Source: Bufo bufo
Taxonomy: Eukaryota > Chordata > Amphibia > Anura > Bufonidae
Direction: 5' to 3'
DNA: 64,000 nt
Assembly (NCBI RefSeq): GCF_905171765.1
Contig: NC_053397.1
Location: 116,019,295-116,083,294, forward strand
The translations under genes were made by a program, and so were the position numbers. A model generated the notes under the pieces. It worked only from the letters and a program-made list of their open reading frames with translations, was not told where the DNA came from and did no database searches. Positions 1 through 10,682 of this stretch are shown one piece after another (position 1 is the first letter of the stretch; each line of letters starts with the position of its first letter).

Positions 1-129
1 TTTATTCCAGCCAGAGGTGGCGACCTGAGGAGAAAGCTGCTTAATAGAGAGGCTTATTGGATGTTTTTACTCGCCACGCGATATCCTGAAGGTCTGAACA
101 AGAGACATGATCTCATATTACAATATTAA
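1..129 (+). pseudogene. PLE-A RT/endonuclease, C-terminal end
   Basis: Open from the first base to a TAA at 127-129 (42 residues); the rest lies outside the window. The segment GGDLRRKLLNREAYW matches in position and spacing the C-terminus of the complete PLE protein at 22777-25305 (RGGDIKQKILLREAFW) and of the PLE at 1612-2562 (CGDWNKKILQCEARW). In Penelope-like elements this is the end of the GIY-YIG endonuclease domain that follows the reverse transcriptase. No break is visible in the part seen. Assignment to the PLE superfamily is secure by internal comparison; the family within it is not. Confidence 0.8.
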
Positions 130-540
130 TTTCATGTTTGCCTGCCATTGATGTTTTTTACACATTGCCAATTTTAAACATTGTTATTATGTTTTTCTAT
201 ATATTTCATGTGTATCTTTTCATGTGTATTCCAAGTGTCTTTTCCTCCCTCCCCTCCCTTCATGATTGACACATGCTCTGAGTTAGTCTAATCAGGTCAT
301 GTGACTCAATGATTGGGGTGGCAGGTGTGGATTAGCCTTTTTAAACTGAGTTTTGTACACAAGTTTATTGTCATGATGAAGGACCCTGATTTACTTGCGG
401 TCTGAAACGCGTTACTGTAACCTGTGATGTCTTGCATTTGGATTTTAAACGCACAATAAAGATTCCACCTTTTGCATCTTGGAAGCTGGATTTTTCTTGG
501 TCTTAAATATTTTACTAATAAATCTCTAAAAGCAGTGAGA
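130..540 (+). mobile_element. PLE-A 3' UTR / pseudo-LTR end
   Basis: Non-coding tail after the PLE-A stop. It contains GATGA at 377-381, a short possible stem (GGACC/GGTCT), then GAAACGCGT near 404-412. The same GAAACGCGT lies in the 3' parts of two other PLE copies here (19556-19564 and 26829-26837, the latter on a plus-strand 3' end). An AATAAA follows at about 456. PLEs are known to carry hammerhead ribozymes in their pseudo-LTRs, but this copy has A instead of C at the first core position. The right boundary is approximate. Confidence 0.55.
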
Positions 541-1471
541 CGAAACAAAAAACATACATACATATATACACATATATTGCCACCATCTGGGGCCGCGGTA
601 GGATAGTTATGGGTAGATCTTACCCCGTCCTGTAGACACACGACCAGTAAACAGTGGGTGGCGTCAGTGCCCTGGTATGACAGTCGGACACTGGTGACCG
701 GTGCTTCTGTGGGAATGGCAGTATGGACACTCCTATTGTGCCCTGGTCTAGAGCCCTCCCTGTATAGGTGGTTAAGGGGCTATCCTCATTGACCTGCCTC
801 ACCAACACAGAGCACCCGCCCCGACAGGGGTGAACCCATACGGAACCTGTCCCTATAATGGGGCCTAGTCCTGTAAAGCCCTTACTATATAGCCCTACAT
901 GCCATGTTTTATTCCATAGAGTTGGAACTCATCAGGGGCTTACTGAAGTCAAAGGGTTTCTACAAAAAAAAATGAAAAGGACACGCAAAAAGACCGCGGT
1001 CACTAAGTGTACTTAATCATATAGACATTCAAAAGAAGTTATTGAGTATGTATCCTCTACTTACTACTTCAGGACAAGTATTCCTTCCTTGTAGTTTGGA
1101 GGGTGTACAGACGGTCAGTGGTACTCGTCCCTACAGGGTATGGGAAAGTGTCCCCAAAAATACCCTCGTCTCACCGCAAGATGCAAGGAGTGCGGAGATA
1201 CAGCATGATGCGCCATATTGCCTTTTAAATCCGGCACCTCAGGCAGTTACCACCCCCCTTTTTTCCGCCTACTCACCGCGGTGGCACGCATGTGGAACGC
1301 ACGCTGTTACTGTGCGCTCCATTTCCACCGGAAGCTGGCTGCCGGAAGCTCCGTGCGTCTGTGTCTGTGCGTCCCACGTTGCCAAGCAACCGGATGACGT
1401 CCAGACACTGCACGCTCGTATGCCATCTCCAATGCCGGACGGCAGATTTATTCAATACAATCATTTAATAT
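541..1471. other. Unassigned non-coding stretch
   Basis: No protein family, RNA gene or clear terminal repeat recognised. It is GC-richer around 580-860 and 1260-1440. The open frames here look like chance. The right part may be the far 3' end of minus-strand PLE-B, because an AATAAA in PLE-B sense lies at about 1450 and the sequence runs on into the PLE-B 3' region. I could not confirm this from a second copy. Confidence 0.4.
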
Positions 1472-1611
1472 GAATTTGTTTGACAGGTTTCTCATCAGTA
1501 CATATATCCTCACAAGGTTAGTTGTGGGATGCAGATGGAAGGGATATGAAAAACAGATAGCTATAGTCTTACATCCATTAGACCATTCAGGATTACGTCA
1601 TCAGTGGCTAC

Positions 1612-2562
1612 TCAGATAAAACAGGTAAAGCTCTGTTGCTCATTGAGGCCATTGGGGTATACAGTTTTCAAATAAAAAATCCATCTTGCCTCGCATTGAA
1701 GGATTTTCTTATTCCAATCTCCACATCTTAGTGGTGGTTTCACTTTTTCAATGCCCATAAAGGAGAGGCACCTCGAGTCCCCACCATGTTCAGTCCTTAC
1801 ATGGCGCGAGACAGAGGTGTCCCTACAATTATTAATATCGCCTATATGTTCCCCGATCCTCCTTCTTAGTTCCCTCTTTGTTTTGCCAATATATTCCTTG
1901 TTACAGGTGCATGTGATTTTATAGACAACTCCTGTAGTCTTGCAGTTAATCAGATCTCTAATGACATACGTTTTCCCCGTATTACTGCTCCTAAAGGATT
2001 TTCCACATTGCATGTACTTGCAGGCTACGCATCCACTGCATCTGTAATTACCATGGATTCCTCTTTCAAGCCAAGTTTTAGGTGCTGGTATTGGGGAAAA
2101 ATGACTATTCACCGTCCAATCACGTACACTTTTACCCCTCCTATATGTTATGCTTGGACGTTCTTTTATGGTAGCACAAAGGTCAGGATCCATTCTAATT
2201 ATATGCCAGTGTTTCGCAATTATTTCTCTTATGCCAGTAGAGGCCTCATTAAATGTACTAATCAGGCGTATCTCTTGCGCCTTTGTTAGAGAAACATTGT
2301 CACTACTTGTTATCTTTTTGGGGGTAAGAAGAGAGGTGCGGTCACGGGCCTTTGCAGCCTGATAAGCTGGTGTTAGCGTGCCAATAGGGTAACCCCGATC
2401 CATGAATCTTTTTTTCAAGGTGGCTGCTTGTTTTTGAAATTCTTGAAACAGTTGCCATTTTTGGACATTCTCATTACCAAAAATCAAGACGGTAGTCTTG
2501 AGACAACAATATTCTGCAAGCCGACCTCGACGAATTCCCTCCTGAGGTGGGACAGTTGTCAT
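1612..2562 (-). pseudogene. PLE-B endonuclease half (GIY-YIG), 5'-truncated
   Basis: A 316-residue open frame ending in TAA, covering only the C-terminal part of a PLE protein; the RT fingers and palm are missing. Seen in order: an N-terminal linker (FQKQAATLKKRFMDRGYP) also present in PLE-C (MRGYPQWMLHRGFKIA), a cysteine-rich segment (CSGCVACKYMQCGK), then the GIY-YIG core written as GVVYKITCTCNKEYIG with a downstream RRRIGEHIGD helix, and the terminal CGDWNKKILQCEARW block. The nuclease nicks target DNA to start reverse transcription in this superfamily. The first residues are unlikely to be native, since the frame begins near the inverted-copy junction. It is clearly a distinct family from PLE-C. 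Confidence 0.82.
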
Positions 2563-2808
2563 CCTTTCCCCCTCAGGAGGGGGATCCCTCGGGGTCAGTA
2601 GTTAAGGATAAGGAGGAATTGCTCCAAAGACGCAGAATTTCAAAAACAAGCAGCCACCTTGAAAAAAAGATTCATGGATCGGGGTTACCCTATTGGCACG
2701 TTAACATCAGCTTATCAGGCTGCAAAGGCCCGTGACCGCACCTCTCTTCTTACCCCCAAAAAGATAACAAGTACTGACAATGTTTCTCTAACAAAGGCGC
2801 AAGAGATA
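2269..2808. repeat. Inverted repeat inside PLE-B (174-bp arms)
   Basis: Left arm 2269-2442 and right arm 2635-2808 are near-perfect reverse complements. Both encode the same PLE-B segment (the DRGYPIGT region), once on each strand. The 192-bp spacer has a smaller hairpin of its own (CCTCCTGAGG at about 2538 against CCTCAGGAGG at about 2569). Inverted, truncated side copies are typical of Penelope insertions, and PLE-C shows the same layout on a larger scale. Confidence 0.85.
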
Positions 2809-3110
2809 TGAAAAAGAGAAAGCTTTTTGGAAATTCAGTAGGGTTAGTTTGGTAGTTATCAGGGTTAGAGCTCTAGTTTTAGGGTAAGTTAGACTAACGT
2901 TTATTGTAAAAAAAAAAAAATATATAAAAATAGGGACGTCAGTACTTGTCTCCGAATATAAATACTCAGTTTCAAACCCCCCTCCATACCTCTGAACCTC
3001 TGTCTTCTATCTGTGACCAGTCCTTGTCACTCATTTTGCCAGCAGTGACAAATTTCTGTCACCAGTAATATAAAGTTCCACTGCTTTTGGAGCACTTTTT
3101 TTTTCTGAAT

Positions 3111-3166
<56 letters not shown>

Positions 3167-3193
3167 TTTCCAAGTTAGTATTAGGGCTACAAA
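2809..3193 (+). other. Presumed 5' UTR of piggyBac-1
   Basis: Non-coding, A/T-rich, directly upstream of the piggyBac-1 start codon at 3194. It contains an A13 run (about 2909) and a TA microsatellite (3113-3162). Assignment is by position only. The true 5' TTAA end of piggyBac-1 was not found; it was probably displaced by the PLE insertions to the left or lies outside the window. Confidence 0.4.
3113..3162. repeat. (TA)n microsatellite
   Basis: About 25 uninterrupted TA/AT dinucleotides. The open frame across it (a run of alternating I and Y) is an artefact. Confidence 0.97.
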
Positions 3194-3207
3194 ATGTCTC
3201 AACGGGT

Positions 3208-3789
3208 TGTAGGGATTTGCTCTGGTAGGCAGGATAAGCGGACGCAATACAGAGGCAAAACCACGGTTAAAAAGTCAGTGTTTATTCCCACAAAAAGGCA
3301 GAAAAGAAACACAATACTTGGCAGGGCCCTGGTGTTAATTCACACCACAGGAATCCTTGTGTTAATTCACACAGCAAAAGTCCACAGAACTCAAAAACAC
3401 GTCACCTGGCAGTCCACAGCAGGCTTTAGGGCGCCTGGCTTCCAGCTGGCAGCTCTCAGCCTTGCAGTATGGCAGAACTCCTCAGCTCCCAAAACACAGA
3501 GCTCCACTATCACCTGGAGGTTCATTTCACACCCAGCTGAGCTGCTGGCTTGGCTTTTAAACCCCAGCCCAAAACCTGGCCTGGACGTGAGGAACAGCCA
3601 CCCACCCTGCTCTTTGGCTGCTCCCAATAAGAACCGGCCTGGATTGGCTTTACAGCCACACTAAGCAAAACAGTGTCAGCGAGCAATAGCTGCCGCTGAC
3701 AAACAAAATGACCGGTTCTTATCTCACCAAGGCCATGAACCTCGTGACACGTAGCTTCCGTCAATGACGGACCCCTGCGCCTTCCTACA
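3208..3789 (-). mobile_element. Solo LTR inserted in codon 5 of piggyBac-1
   Basis: A 582-bp block starting TGTAGGGA and ending TTCCTACA, as LTRs do (TG...CA). It carries AATAAA on the minus strand (about 3283) and has no coding content. The host sequence reads ...CAACGGGT before it and GGTGTACAGC after it. The unbroken piggyBac reads CAACGGGTGTACAGC, giving at least a 3-bp duplication (GGT); a 4-5 bp duplication would need one changed base. Its orientation is inferred from the polyadenylation signal. Confidence 0.72.
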
Positions 3790-4221
3790 GGTGTACAGCG
3801 CCGATGAGGCTTATGCCATACTAGCCTCAGAGTCTAACTGACAGTGGAGAAGAATAATCTTTTCTTATGTAAAGCTCTTCTTCTGATTCATCAGTTGACG
3901 AACCCTCTCACAGACGCAGTACTGTTAGCAGCGCATCAGCTTCTACAAATGACCCCAGCTGGACTTCTGCTACTAACTTTGTACCTCAGGTGCAGGACTT
4001 TACGGCCACTACAGGCATTCATGTAAAAAACTGCAGTGTTCACGGAAGCTGATTTTTTCCACTTTTTTTTTCTGATGAATTGATATACATGATGGTGGAG
4101 CAAACTAATCTTTATGCCAATCAATTTTTAGCCGACCACCCCAACTCATACTATGCAAGACCCCTTCAGTGGACTCCCAGGACCCCTTTGGAAATGAAAA
4201 AATGTAGGGGTATAATACTTA

Positions 4222-4631
4222 CAAAAAACAAAATGGCTGCACACCATTATATATATAAACAATAGAGCTAAGAAATGGGGGTCATTCTAGATAAAAGTGG
4301 TACAATACCGACTATAAATGAGTATAAATGAATAATGGAAGCTCTTAGCGCACATACGTGTCAGGCCCATCTACCAGGCGTCAAGGTGGCTTCTGCAGAT
4401 GGGTCCCTATCAATAAATATACTGCCTCACTTTGGACTTACTTAAGCCTACAATATTCAGGGCAGTGTAGGAACCAGCAACAAACATACTCTGCTCAGAA
4501 GTCCCAGGTAGATGGGCGTGTCCAGTCTAAAAGGGGTGCCACCCCCAATATATTGCAAGAAAATTTAGACTAAAACCTTCAGAATCACAGGTGCATATCC
4601 ATGAAGCAAACATAATTACAAAAAACAAAAT
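4222..4631. mobile_element. 410-bp insertion with 15-bp TSD (retro-inserted, unclassified)
   Basis: Flanked by GGGGTATAATACTTA at 4207-4221 and 4632-4646, an exact 15-bp duplication of piggyBac-1 coding sequence. Removing it rejoins the transposase frame. The insert itself begins and ends with nearly the same A-rich string (CAAAAAACAAAATGG). There is no ORF and no recognisable tRNA-like promoter. Long TSDs point to target-primed reverse transcription (LINE, SINE or PLE). I do not recognise the family. Confidence 0.75.
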
Positions 4632-5874
4632 GGGGTATAATACTTAATATGGGGATAATTAAAAAAACATCACTATGGTCATATTGGAGTAATGACCTTT
4701 TACATCACACGCCAATATACCGCACCATTATGTCCAGGACCCGATTCGAAGGTCTCCTGAAATTTCTACATTATAACAATAATGCAGATTCTCCACCCCC
4801 TAATGATCCTGGATACGATTGTTTATACAAAATTCGGCCCATTATAGATTATTATAATCTGAAGTTTGGCCAGGTATACACCCCCGAAAAGCATCTGTCC
4901 ATTGATGAATCCCTTGTGCACTTCAAGGGCAGACTGCATTTTTGCCAATACCTGCCCAACAAATGTGCCAGATATGGCATCAAACTCTACAAACTATGTG
5001 AAAGCTAAAGTGGTTATACACATAAATTTAGAGTTTATGAGGGAAAAGATTCAAAAATGTAACCCCCAGAGTGCCCCCCTCTCCTTGGAATAGCAGGCAA
5101 AATAGTATGGGACTTGATTCACCCCCTGCTAGGTCAAGGGTACAACTTGTACCTTGACAACTTCTACACAAGTGTCCCACTACTGAAATGCCTGTTGCAC
5201 GCGGAACTATCAGACGAAACCAAAAACATGTGTCTAAAATTTTTTTGGACCAAAGAATAAGAGTGAGGGAAAGCAGGGCAGTTTGCAGTGATAACATGAT
5301 GCTTGTTAAGTACAAAGACAAGCATGACGTCTTTGTACTTACTAACATACATGCTGACAGATCCACCCCTGTTCCAGTTCGTGGATCCACAGAATCAGTC
5401 ATCAAACCTGTGTGCATCCAGGACTATAATAAGTTTATGGGAGGGGTGGATCTTACAGACAAGGTACTGCAACCATACACTGCCCTCCGCAAAACTCGGG
5501 CATGGTATAAAAAATTGGCACTGCACCTGACGCAAATTGCCCTCTATAATGCTTTTGTAATATACAGAAGTGCAGGAAACAGAGGAAAATTCCTGCACTT
5601 TCAAGAAAAAGTAATAAAGACATTTTTAATTGGGGAACATGAAGGGGAAGGGAGCAGGGCCACATGAAGTGAAAGCAGAATAATACGAGAACAGCATTTT
5701 CCTGGGGTAGTTCCCCCCACAGAGACACGGAGAAGGCCACAAAAAAGGTGTCGGGTATGCTCCAGAATTGGAATCAGGAAAGACACAATTCATCGTTGTG
5801 AGACATGTCCCTCAAAGCTGGGTCTTTTCATAAATGATTGTTTTAGAATCTACCACACCTCTGTTGACTTTTAA

Positions 5875-6189
5875 CTAAACCCCCTTTGATCATTTTATAA
5901 AACACCCCCTTGAAACTGTATGCTGGTAAAAATTCTAATTTCCCTTTTCTCCACTTTCAATTGGCATTCTAATAAAGCCCATAACAAAGCTAAAAATTCT
6001 CGTTAAACCCCTAGATGAATACCTTGACGGGTGCTGTTTTACAAAAGGGGACTAGAACTTTGTATGTTCTGGTAGCTCAGTGCCTCTGCAATGTGATGAC
6101 ATATATTATACAACATATTTCTTTGATATAATTTGAGACCCTTGTTTCTTTTAGCTGCTATATTTGGCGACTATGCCCTACCATATAAA

Positions 6190-6236
<47 letters not shown>

Positions 6237-7582
6237 GACAGTGACAGGTCTCACGCAGGGTAGAGGCAAGGAAGGGGTGGATAGTTGGGTCCACACCCCT
6301 ATACCACCACAGGCGAGACTAGCTGGAAGTAATCAGGCTGGCACAAAGCACCTCCCAGGGTGTCAGAAAGGGGGGAGTGTGTTACCTGTGAACAGAGGCC
6401 TGGAGGCTCTGTCAGTGTGGTCCAAGCCAGGAGGGCTGAGAGACCACGATTCCCCAAGTGACACTGGATTGGAGACAGTGGGCGTACTGTGCTCTGTACA
6501 GCCAGGAGGCTGTGGGACATTGGATCAGAAAGCCGTATGTGTTCACAGGGTGTTCACAGGGACTTAGGTGAGTCAGGGATCTGTTTGTTTAGTTAGAGCC
6601 CAGCCGGGCGAGTGTTTCTTATTTTGTATTATTGTTTATGTTTATGTGGATGTGCCACAATAAAGCACATGTTTGGACCTTAAACTTGGTGTCCTGAAGA
6701 TATCTGTGAGAATGACCCCCGAAAGAGAGCTGATCCCCCTACTATATATATATATATATATATATAAAATTTGTAGGATAACAAATACATAAGCTGTTGC
6801 TTATCAGTACACTGAACCTTACAGTGTGCCCATACAGCAGTTTACGGCCACATATGAAGTGTTGCCATATTCAGGAGAGAATGGGTAACAAATTGTGGGT
6901 GTAATTTACTCTGTTACCCCTTGTGAAAATAAATAATGTGGACCTAAGAAGCCATTTTCTTGTAAGAAATAAAAATCTTCGTTTTTTGCAGCCAAATATT
7001 TAAAAATTTGATGAATCGCTTGTTAGGTCAAAGTGCTCGCTACATGCCTTGAAAAATTCCTTAGGGGTGGGTAGTTTCCAAAATGGGGTCACTTCTTGGG
7101 GTTTTCCAATGGGTGTCTTCAAATGTGACATGGCACCTGAAAATTATTCCAGCGAAATCTGCCCTCCAAAAGCAATATGGCAGTCCTTGCCTTTTGAACC
7201 CTGCAGTGTGCACATACAGCAGTTTACGGCCACATATGGGGTGTTTCTGTAAACTAAAGGATCAGGGCAATAAATATTGAGTTTTTTTTGGCTGTTAACC
7301 CTTGCTTTGAAACTGGAAAAAAATGATTAAAATTGAAAATCTGCCAAAAAAGTGAAATTCTGAAATTTCATCTCCATTTTCCATGAATTCTTGTGGAACA
7401 CCTAAAGGGTTAATAACATTTTTAAAATCAGTTTTGAATACCTTGAGGGGTGTAGTTTCTAAAATGGGGTCATTTTTGGGTGGTTTCTATTATGTAAGCC
7501 TCACAAAGTGACTTCAGACCTGAACTGGTCCATAAAAAGTGGGTTTTGGAAATTCTGAAAAATTCTAAGCTTTCTTCTTTTT
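5875..7582 (+). mobile_element. piggyBac-1 3' UTR with tandem monomers
   Basis: Non-coding. From about 6780 to 7560 it holds degenerate copies of a roughly 390-bp unit with landmarks AAATGGGGTCA, CAGTAGTTTACGGCCACATA(T), GGGTGTTTCTGTAAAC and CACCTAAAGGGTTAA. The same unit is arrayed in the other piggyBac copies (11900-13180, 14150-15400). The TA microsatellite at 6191-6232 is interrupted by a solo LTR. Confidence 0.75.
6234..6742 (+). mobile_element. Probable solo LTR inside a TA microsatellite
   Basis: Begins TGAGACAGTGACAGG immediately after a TA run and ends GATCCCCCTAC immediately before another TA run. It has AATAAA at about 6659 in plus sense and no coding content. The sharp edges within the microsatellite argue for an insertion. 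The right end lacks the canonical CA, and the TSD cannot be told from the microsatellite, so the class is inferred. Confidence 0.55.
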
Positions 7583-7727
7583 TTAAGAGCAAAGCATCAA
7601 TCTCGATGCAATTTGAGTACAAAAGAAAAATCATAATGGTTACACATTTCTGAAACATTTTTGTACAAATGAAGAATAACATATTCTTTGCTCCATACAA
7701 AAGAAATCCCCTTCCAAAATAAACTTA

Positions 7728-7742
7728 CCCCCCCTCCCCCCC
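7728..7742 (-). other. G-rich polypurine tract in L1 3' UTR
   Basis: On the L1 strand this reads seven G, A, seven G, about 75 bp after the ORF2 stop. L1 3' UTRs in other vertebrates often carry a G-rich polypurine tract that can form a quadruplex. The placement here fits that pattern. Confidence 0.6.
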
Positions 7743-7815
7743 ATCTGGATGTGTATCCGTCCCAAATAATACCATTAGAATTGTAAAGACTGCAAGAGAC
7801 TATCTTCTATAAAGA

Positions 7816-10220
7816 TTAGGTTACTTTCAAATTGCCCAGTTTCCCTTTTAAGTCAGTAAGCAGATACCATTCTGTATATTGGAAGTTTTTCATAATTTTC
7901 TGGATTTCAGCTTCCGGTAGCTGCTTACTGATAAATACCTTCCATTTGTCAAAAAAGTGTGAAGTTTTACATGACTTTTGTTTTTCTGTTTCTAATTGAT
8001 CCATCAATAGGAAATATCTCATTTGTAATTGAACTTCTGCATTTGAGGGAACATTCGGTTGTAACCATGAATATAATAAACATCTGAGTGCCACCAATAA
8101 GGCTCCATCTACCAACCTAGGTACTACCAATTTATCTGGAAAGCTGTGAAACAAAACTACCAGGGGTTGCCACGATAGGTCTACCTGCCATATTTTATTT
8201 ATCCAAAATATACATACTTGTGGACATTCCCAAATACAATGATCCAATCCCGCTTTGGATATATGGCATTTAGGGCATTCCGTTATCCTATCAGGTAGGT
8301 TAGTCTTGACTATAAAAAATTCAATAGTGATCAGGGATACGGTGGTCACCTGGAAGGAGATTCGGAAAATGTTTAGTCTCTCATTTTTAGCATCTAAGCA
8401 CATGCCTTAATGGAATCACCCGGACTTTAATTTAGAGAAAAAAAACAAGTTGTTTCAACCTTGGAAGTCGCTAGGTATACACAAAATGTCGCACATTATA
8501 CATGAGGCAGAACATAGATATTTATCATTAAAGGAACTTCATGATAAATTTGGGCTTCCCATGGGGCAGTATTTACAATACTACCAAGTCAAGAATTTTT
8601 GTGGGTTTAGATTGAGAGGGATGTTAAAGGCATAAATTGCCCTATGTAGTAGTTTGAAATGAGATTCCCTCCATTTTTCACAAGGGACTGCTTTTCTCAC
8701 CCTATCCCACCCTGTCATAATCTTATCATTCCACTCATTAGATCCCAAAAGTGATTTCCATCCCTGGAATCTTTTAGTGAACAAGTTATTATTATCCTTT
8801 TCTCTTAGGCTCTTATATATATCAGAAAGTGATAATTTATTTTCTCTCTGCTTCAGCAAAGTATCAAAGGGGTTGGGAATATATTCTCTCTGCAAGTCTC
8901 TCAATCTAAACCCACAAAAATTCTTGACTTGGTAGTATTGTAAATACTGCCCCATGGGAAGCCCAAATTCATCATGAAGTTCCTTTAATGATAAATATCT
9001 AGGTTCTGCCTCATGTATAATGTGCGACATTTTGTAGATACCTAGCGACTTCCAAGGTTGAAACAACTTGTTTGTTTTCTCTAAATTAAAGTCCGGGTGA
9101 TTCCATTAAGGCATGTGCTTAGATGCTAAAAATGAGAGACTAAACATTTTCCGAATCTCCTTCCAGGTGACCACCGTATCCCTGATCACTATTGAATTTT
9201 TTTAAAGTAGGATGTAAAGAACTTAATTTGGAATGGAGTAGAGATCCAAGATCCCATCCTTCTGCCAACTCTTTCCAAACTGCAATTAGAGTAATGTGAT
9301 GTCTAAGTTATACCTCCTTACATCTGTTAATCTTAACCCTCCTTTATTTATAGGGGCCCATAATGATCTCAGTGCTATACGTGTTCCCCAGATCATATAA
9401 AATTTGTAAAAGCCTTGTTTAGAGAAACATCTACATGTCGAAAGTAAAATTGGCATAGTCTGCATAGGATCTAATAGTTTTGGGAAATTGATAATCTTGA
9501 GTAAATGACATTTACCCATCACTGACAAAGGCAAATTTTGCCATCTCTTTAATTCTTGTTTTATTTGTGCGAATAATGGCAGATAATTATAAGTGTATAA
9601 GGAATGAGGCGTACGCCCTATTTTTATTCCTAGGTACTTGATATGAGAGGTGACTAAAGCTACCGGGCAAGCAATCTCTCAAGATGACATCTCTCCTATG
9701 GTTTCCCACCCCTATAGTCAGTAGCTCGCATTTACCTTGATTTACCTTAAAGCCTGAGAAAGAACCGAATTCCCTCATGATATTAACAATCTTGTTAATA
9801 TCCCTTTGTGGGTCTGACAAGAACATAATGATGTCATCTGCAAACAATGACAGTTTGACCTCTTGTTTACCTATTTTAATACCTTCAAATACATTTGTTG
9901 ATTCTAAAAGCCTAGCTAACGGTTCAATTGCTATGTTGAATAGTAGGGGGGACAAGGGGCACCCTTGCTCGTCCCTTTTAGAAGTGAAAAAGAGGTGGAC
10001 AAAAATCCTGGTAATGCAAATTGTGCTTTAGGAGATTTATAAAAAGCAGTAATATGTGACCTAAAAGCATCTGTAATCCACATTCTATCCATTACAGTCC
10101 CCAACTAATTCCAACTTATATTATCGAATGCCTTTTCAGCATCAATTGTTATTAAGGCTGGTGATATCAAAGTATTTACTTTCCTGTTAACATGATCCAG
10201 CACAGCTAGAACCCTGCGTA
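7816..10220 (-). pseudogene. L1 ORF2, RT and C-terminal part
   Basis: On the minus strand, from 10220 down: RT segment with ITIDAEKAFDNISW, then PLLFNIAIEPLARLL and the catalytic FADDIIMFL (about 9840), the thumb/connection region (9534-9286), the block FQPWKSLGIYKMSHII (about 9060), and the C-terminal zinc knuckle CPKC...CIWECP (about 8280-8220), ending KLGNLKVT with its stop at 7816. Damage: several frameshifts (near 9956, 9560, 9240), stops, a 305-bp inverted duplication, and loss of the RT N-terminus at the Tc1-A junction. It reverse-transcribes L1 RNA at the target in intact relatives. The family is L1-clade by motif order. Confidence 0.87.
8314..9202. repeat. 305-bp inverted duplication within L1 ORF2
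   Basis: Left arm 8314-8618 (plus sense) and right arm 8898-9202 (minus sense) are near-identical reverse complements separated by 279 bp of normal ORF2. The right arm is in the native position. The left arm is an extra, inverted copy inserted between the FNIP segment and the zinc knuckle; the same block FQPWKSLGI is encoded once on each strand. Confidence 0.88.
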
Positions 10221-10682
10221 CACTCACCTAAAGAATTATTAGGAACACCTGTTCTATTTCTTATTAATGCAATTATCTAGTCAACCAATCACATGGCAGT
10301 TGCTTCAATGCATTTAGGGGTGTGGTCCTGGTCAAGACAATCTCCTGAACTCCAAACTGAATGTCAGAATGGGAAAGAAAGGTGATTTAAGAAATTTTGA
10401 GCGTGGCAGGGTTGTTGGTGCCAGACGGGCCGGTCTGAGTATTTCACAATCTGCTCAGTTACTGGGATTTTCACGCACAACCATTTCTAGGGTCTACAAA
10501 GAATGGTGTGAAAAGGGAAAAACATGCAGTATGCGGCAGTCCTGTGGGCAAAAATGCCTTGTGGATGCTAGAGGTCAGAGGAGAATGAGCCGACTGATTC
10601 AAGCTGATAGAAGAGCAACGTTGACTGAAATAACCACTCGTTACATCCGAGGTATGCAGCAAAGCATTTGTGAAGCCACAAC
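10221..10682 (+). mobile_element. Tc1-A, 5' half of a Tc1/mariner element
   Basis: Starts with the terminal repeat CACTCACCTAAAGAATTATT right after a TA dinucleotide (10219-10220) in L1 ORF2. The identical terminus starts the element at 63883. The transposase begins at 10369. The element is cut at about 10682, where piggyBac sequence begins, so the catalytic half and right terminal repeat are lost. Confidence 0.88.

Larger units (their letters stand above)
1472..2808 (-). mobile_element. PLE-B, 5'-truncated Penelope-like element with inverted self-fragment
   Basis: Minus-strand PLE fragment: 3' non-coding part (about 1472-1611), endonuclease-half ORF (1612-2562), then at 2635-2808 a plus-strand copy of its own coding sequence. 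CTGATGA immediately followed by GAAAC occurs in PLE-B sense near 1490-1502, which resembles a hammerhead core without stem II. The element sits left of piggyBac-1. I could not define its TSD, because the left boundary is unclear. Confidence 0.7.
3194..5874 (+). pseudogene. piggyBac-1 transposase (decayed, two insertions)
   Basis: DDE/D transposase that moves the element into TTAA sites. The start MSQRV is cut by an LTR after 3207 and resumes at 3790 with YSADEAYAILASES, aligning with the start of the piggyBac at 15605-16989. Catalytic region: SIDESLVHFKG (first Asp, about 4905), LYLDNFYTS (second, about 5150) and MGGVDLTDKV (third, about 5440) are all present. The C-terminal cysteine-rich domain (CRVCSRIGIRKD, then CETCP) ends at the TAA at 5872-5874. 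Damage: a 410-bp insertion at 4222-4631, a stop after KLCES (5006-5008), another stop within 5050-5070, and frameshifts near 5185 and 5665. It cannot encode a working protein. Confidence 0.9.

Noticed and set aside
560..900. Possible 5S rRNA or tRNA gene in the GC-rich part
   Set aside because: No cloverleaf, anticodon arm or 5S internal control region could be drawn.
4222..4631. tRNA-derived SINE
   Set aside because: The TSD fits a retro-insertion, but I found no A/B-box pair or tRNA-like head, so the class is left open.
6133..6567. 144-residue frame with an IYIYIY run
   Set aside because: Reads through a TA microsatellite into a non-coding LTR; no family resemblance.
7560..7600. A target-site duplication for the L1
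   Set aside because: AGAAG...CTTAGAA appears at both ends, but the left copy is explained as native piggyBac sequence (AGAAGCAAATCTTGAAA-like in L1 sense), so no duplication is needed.
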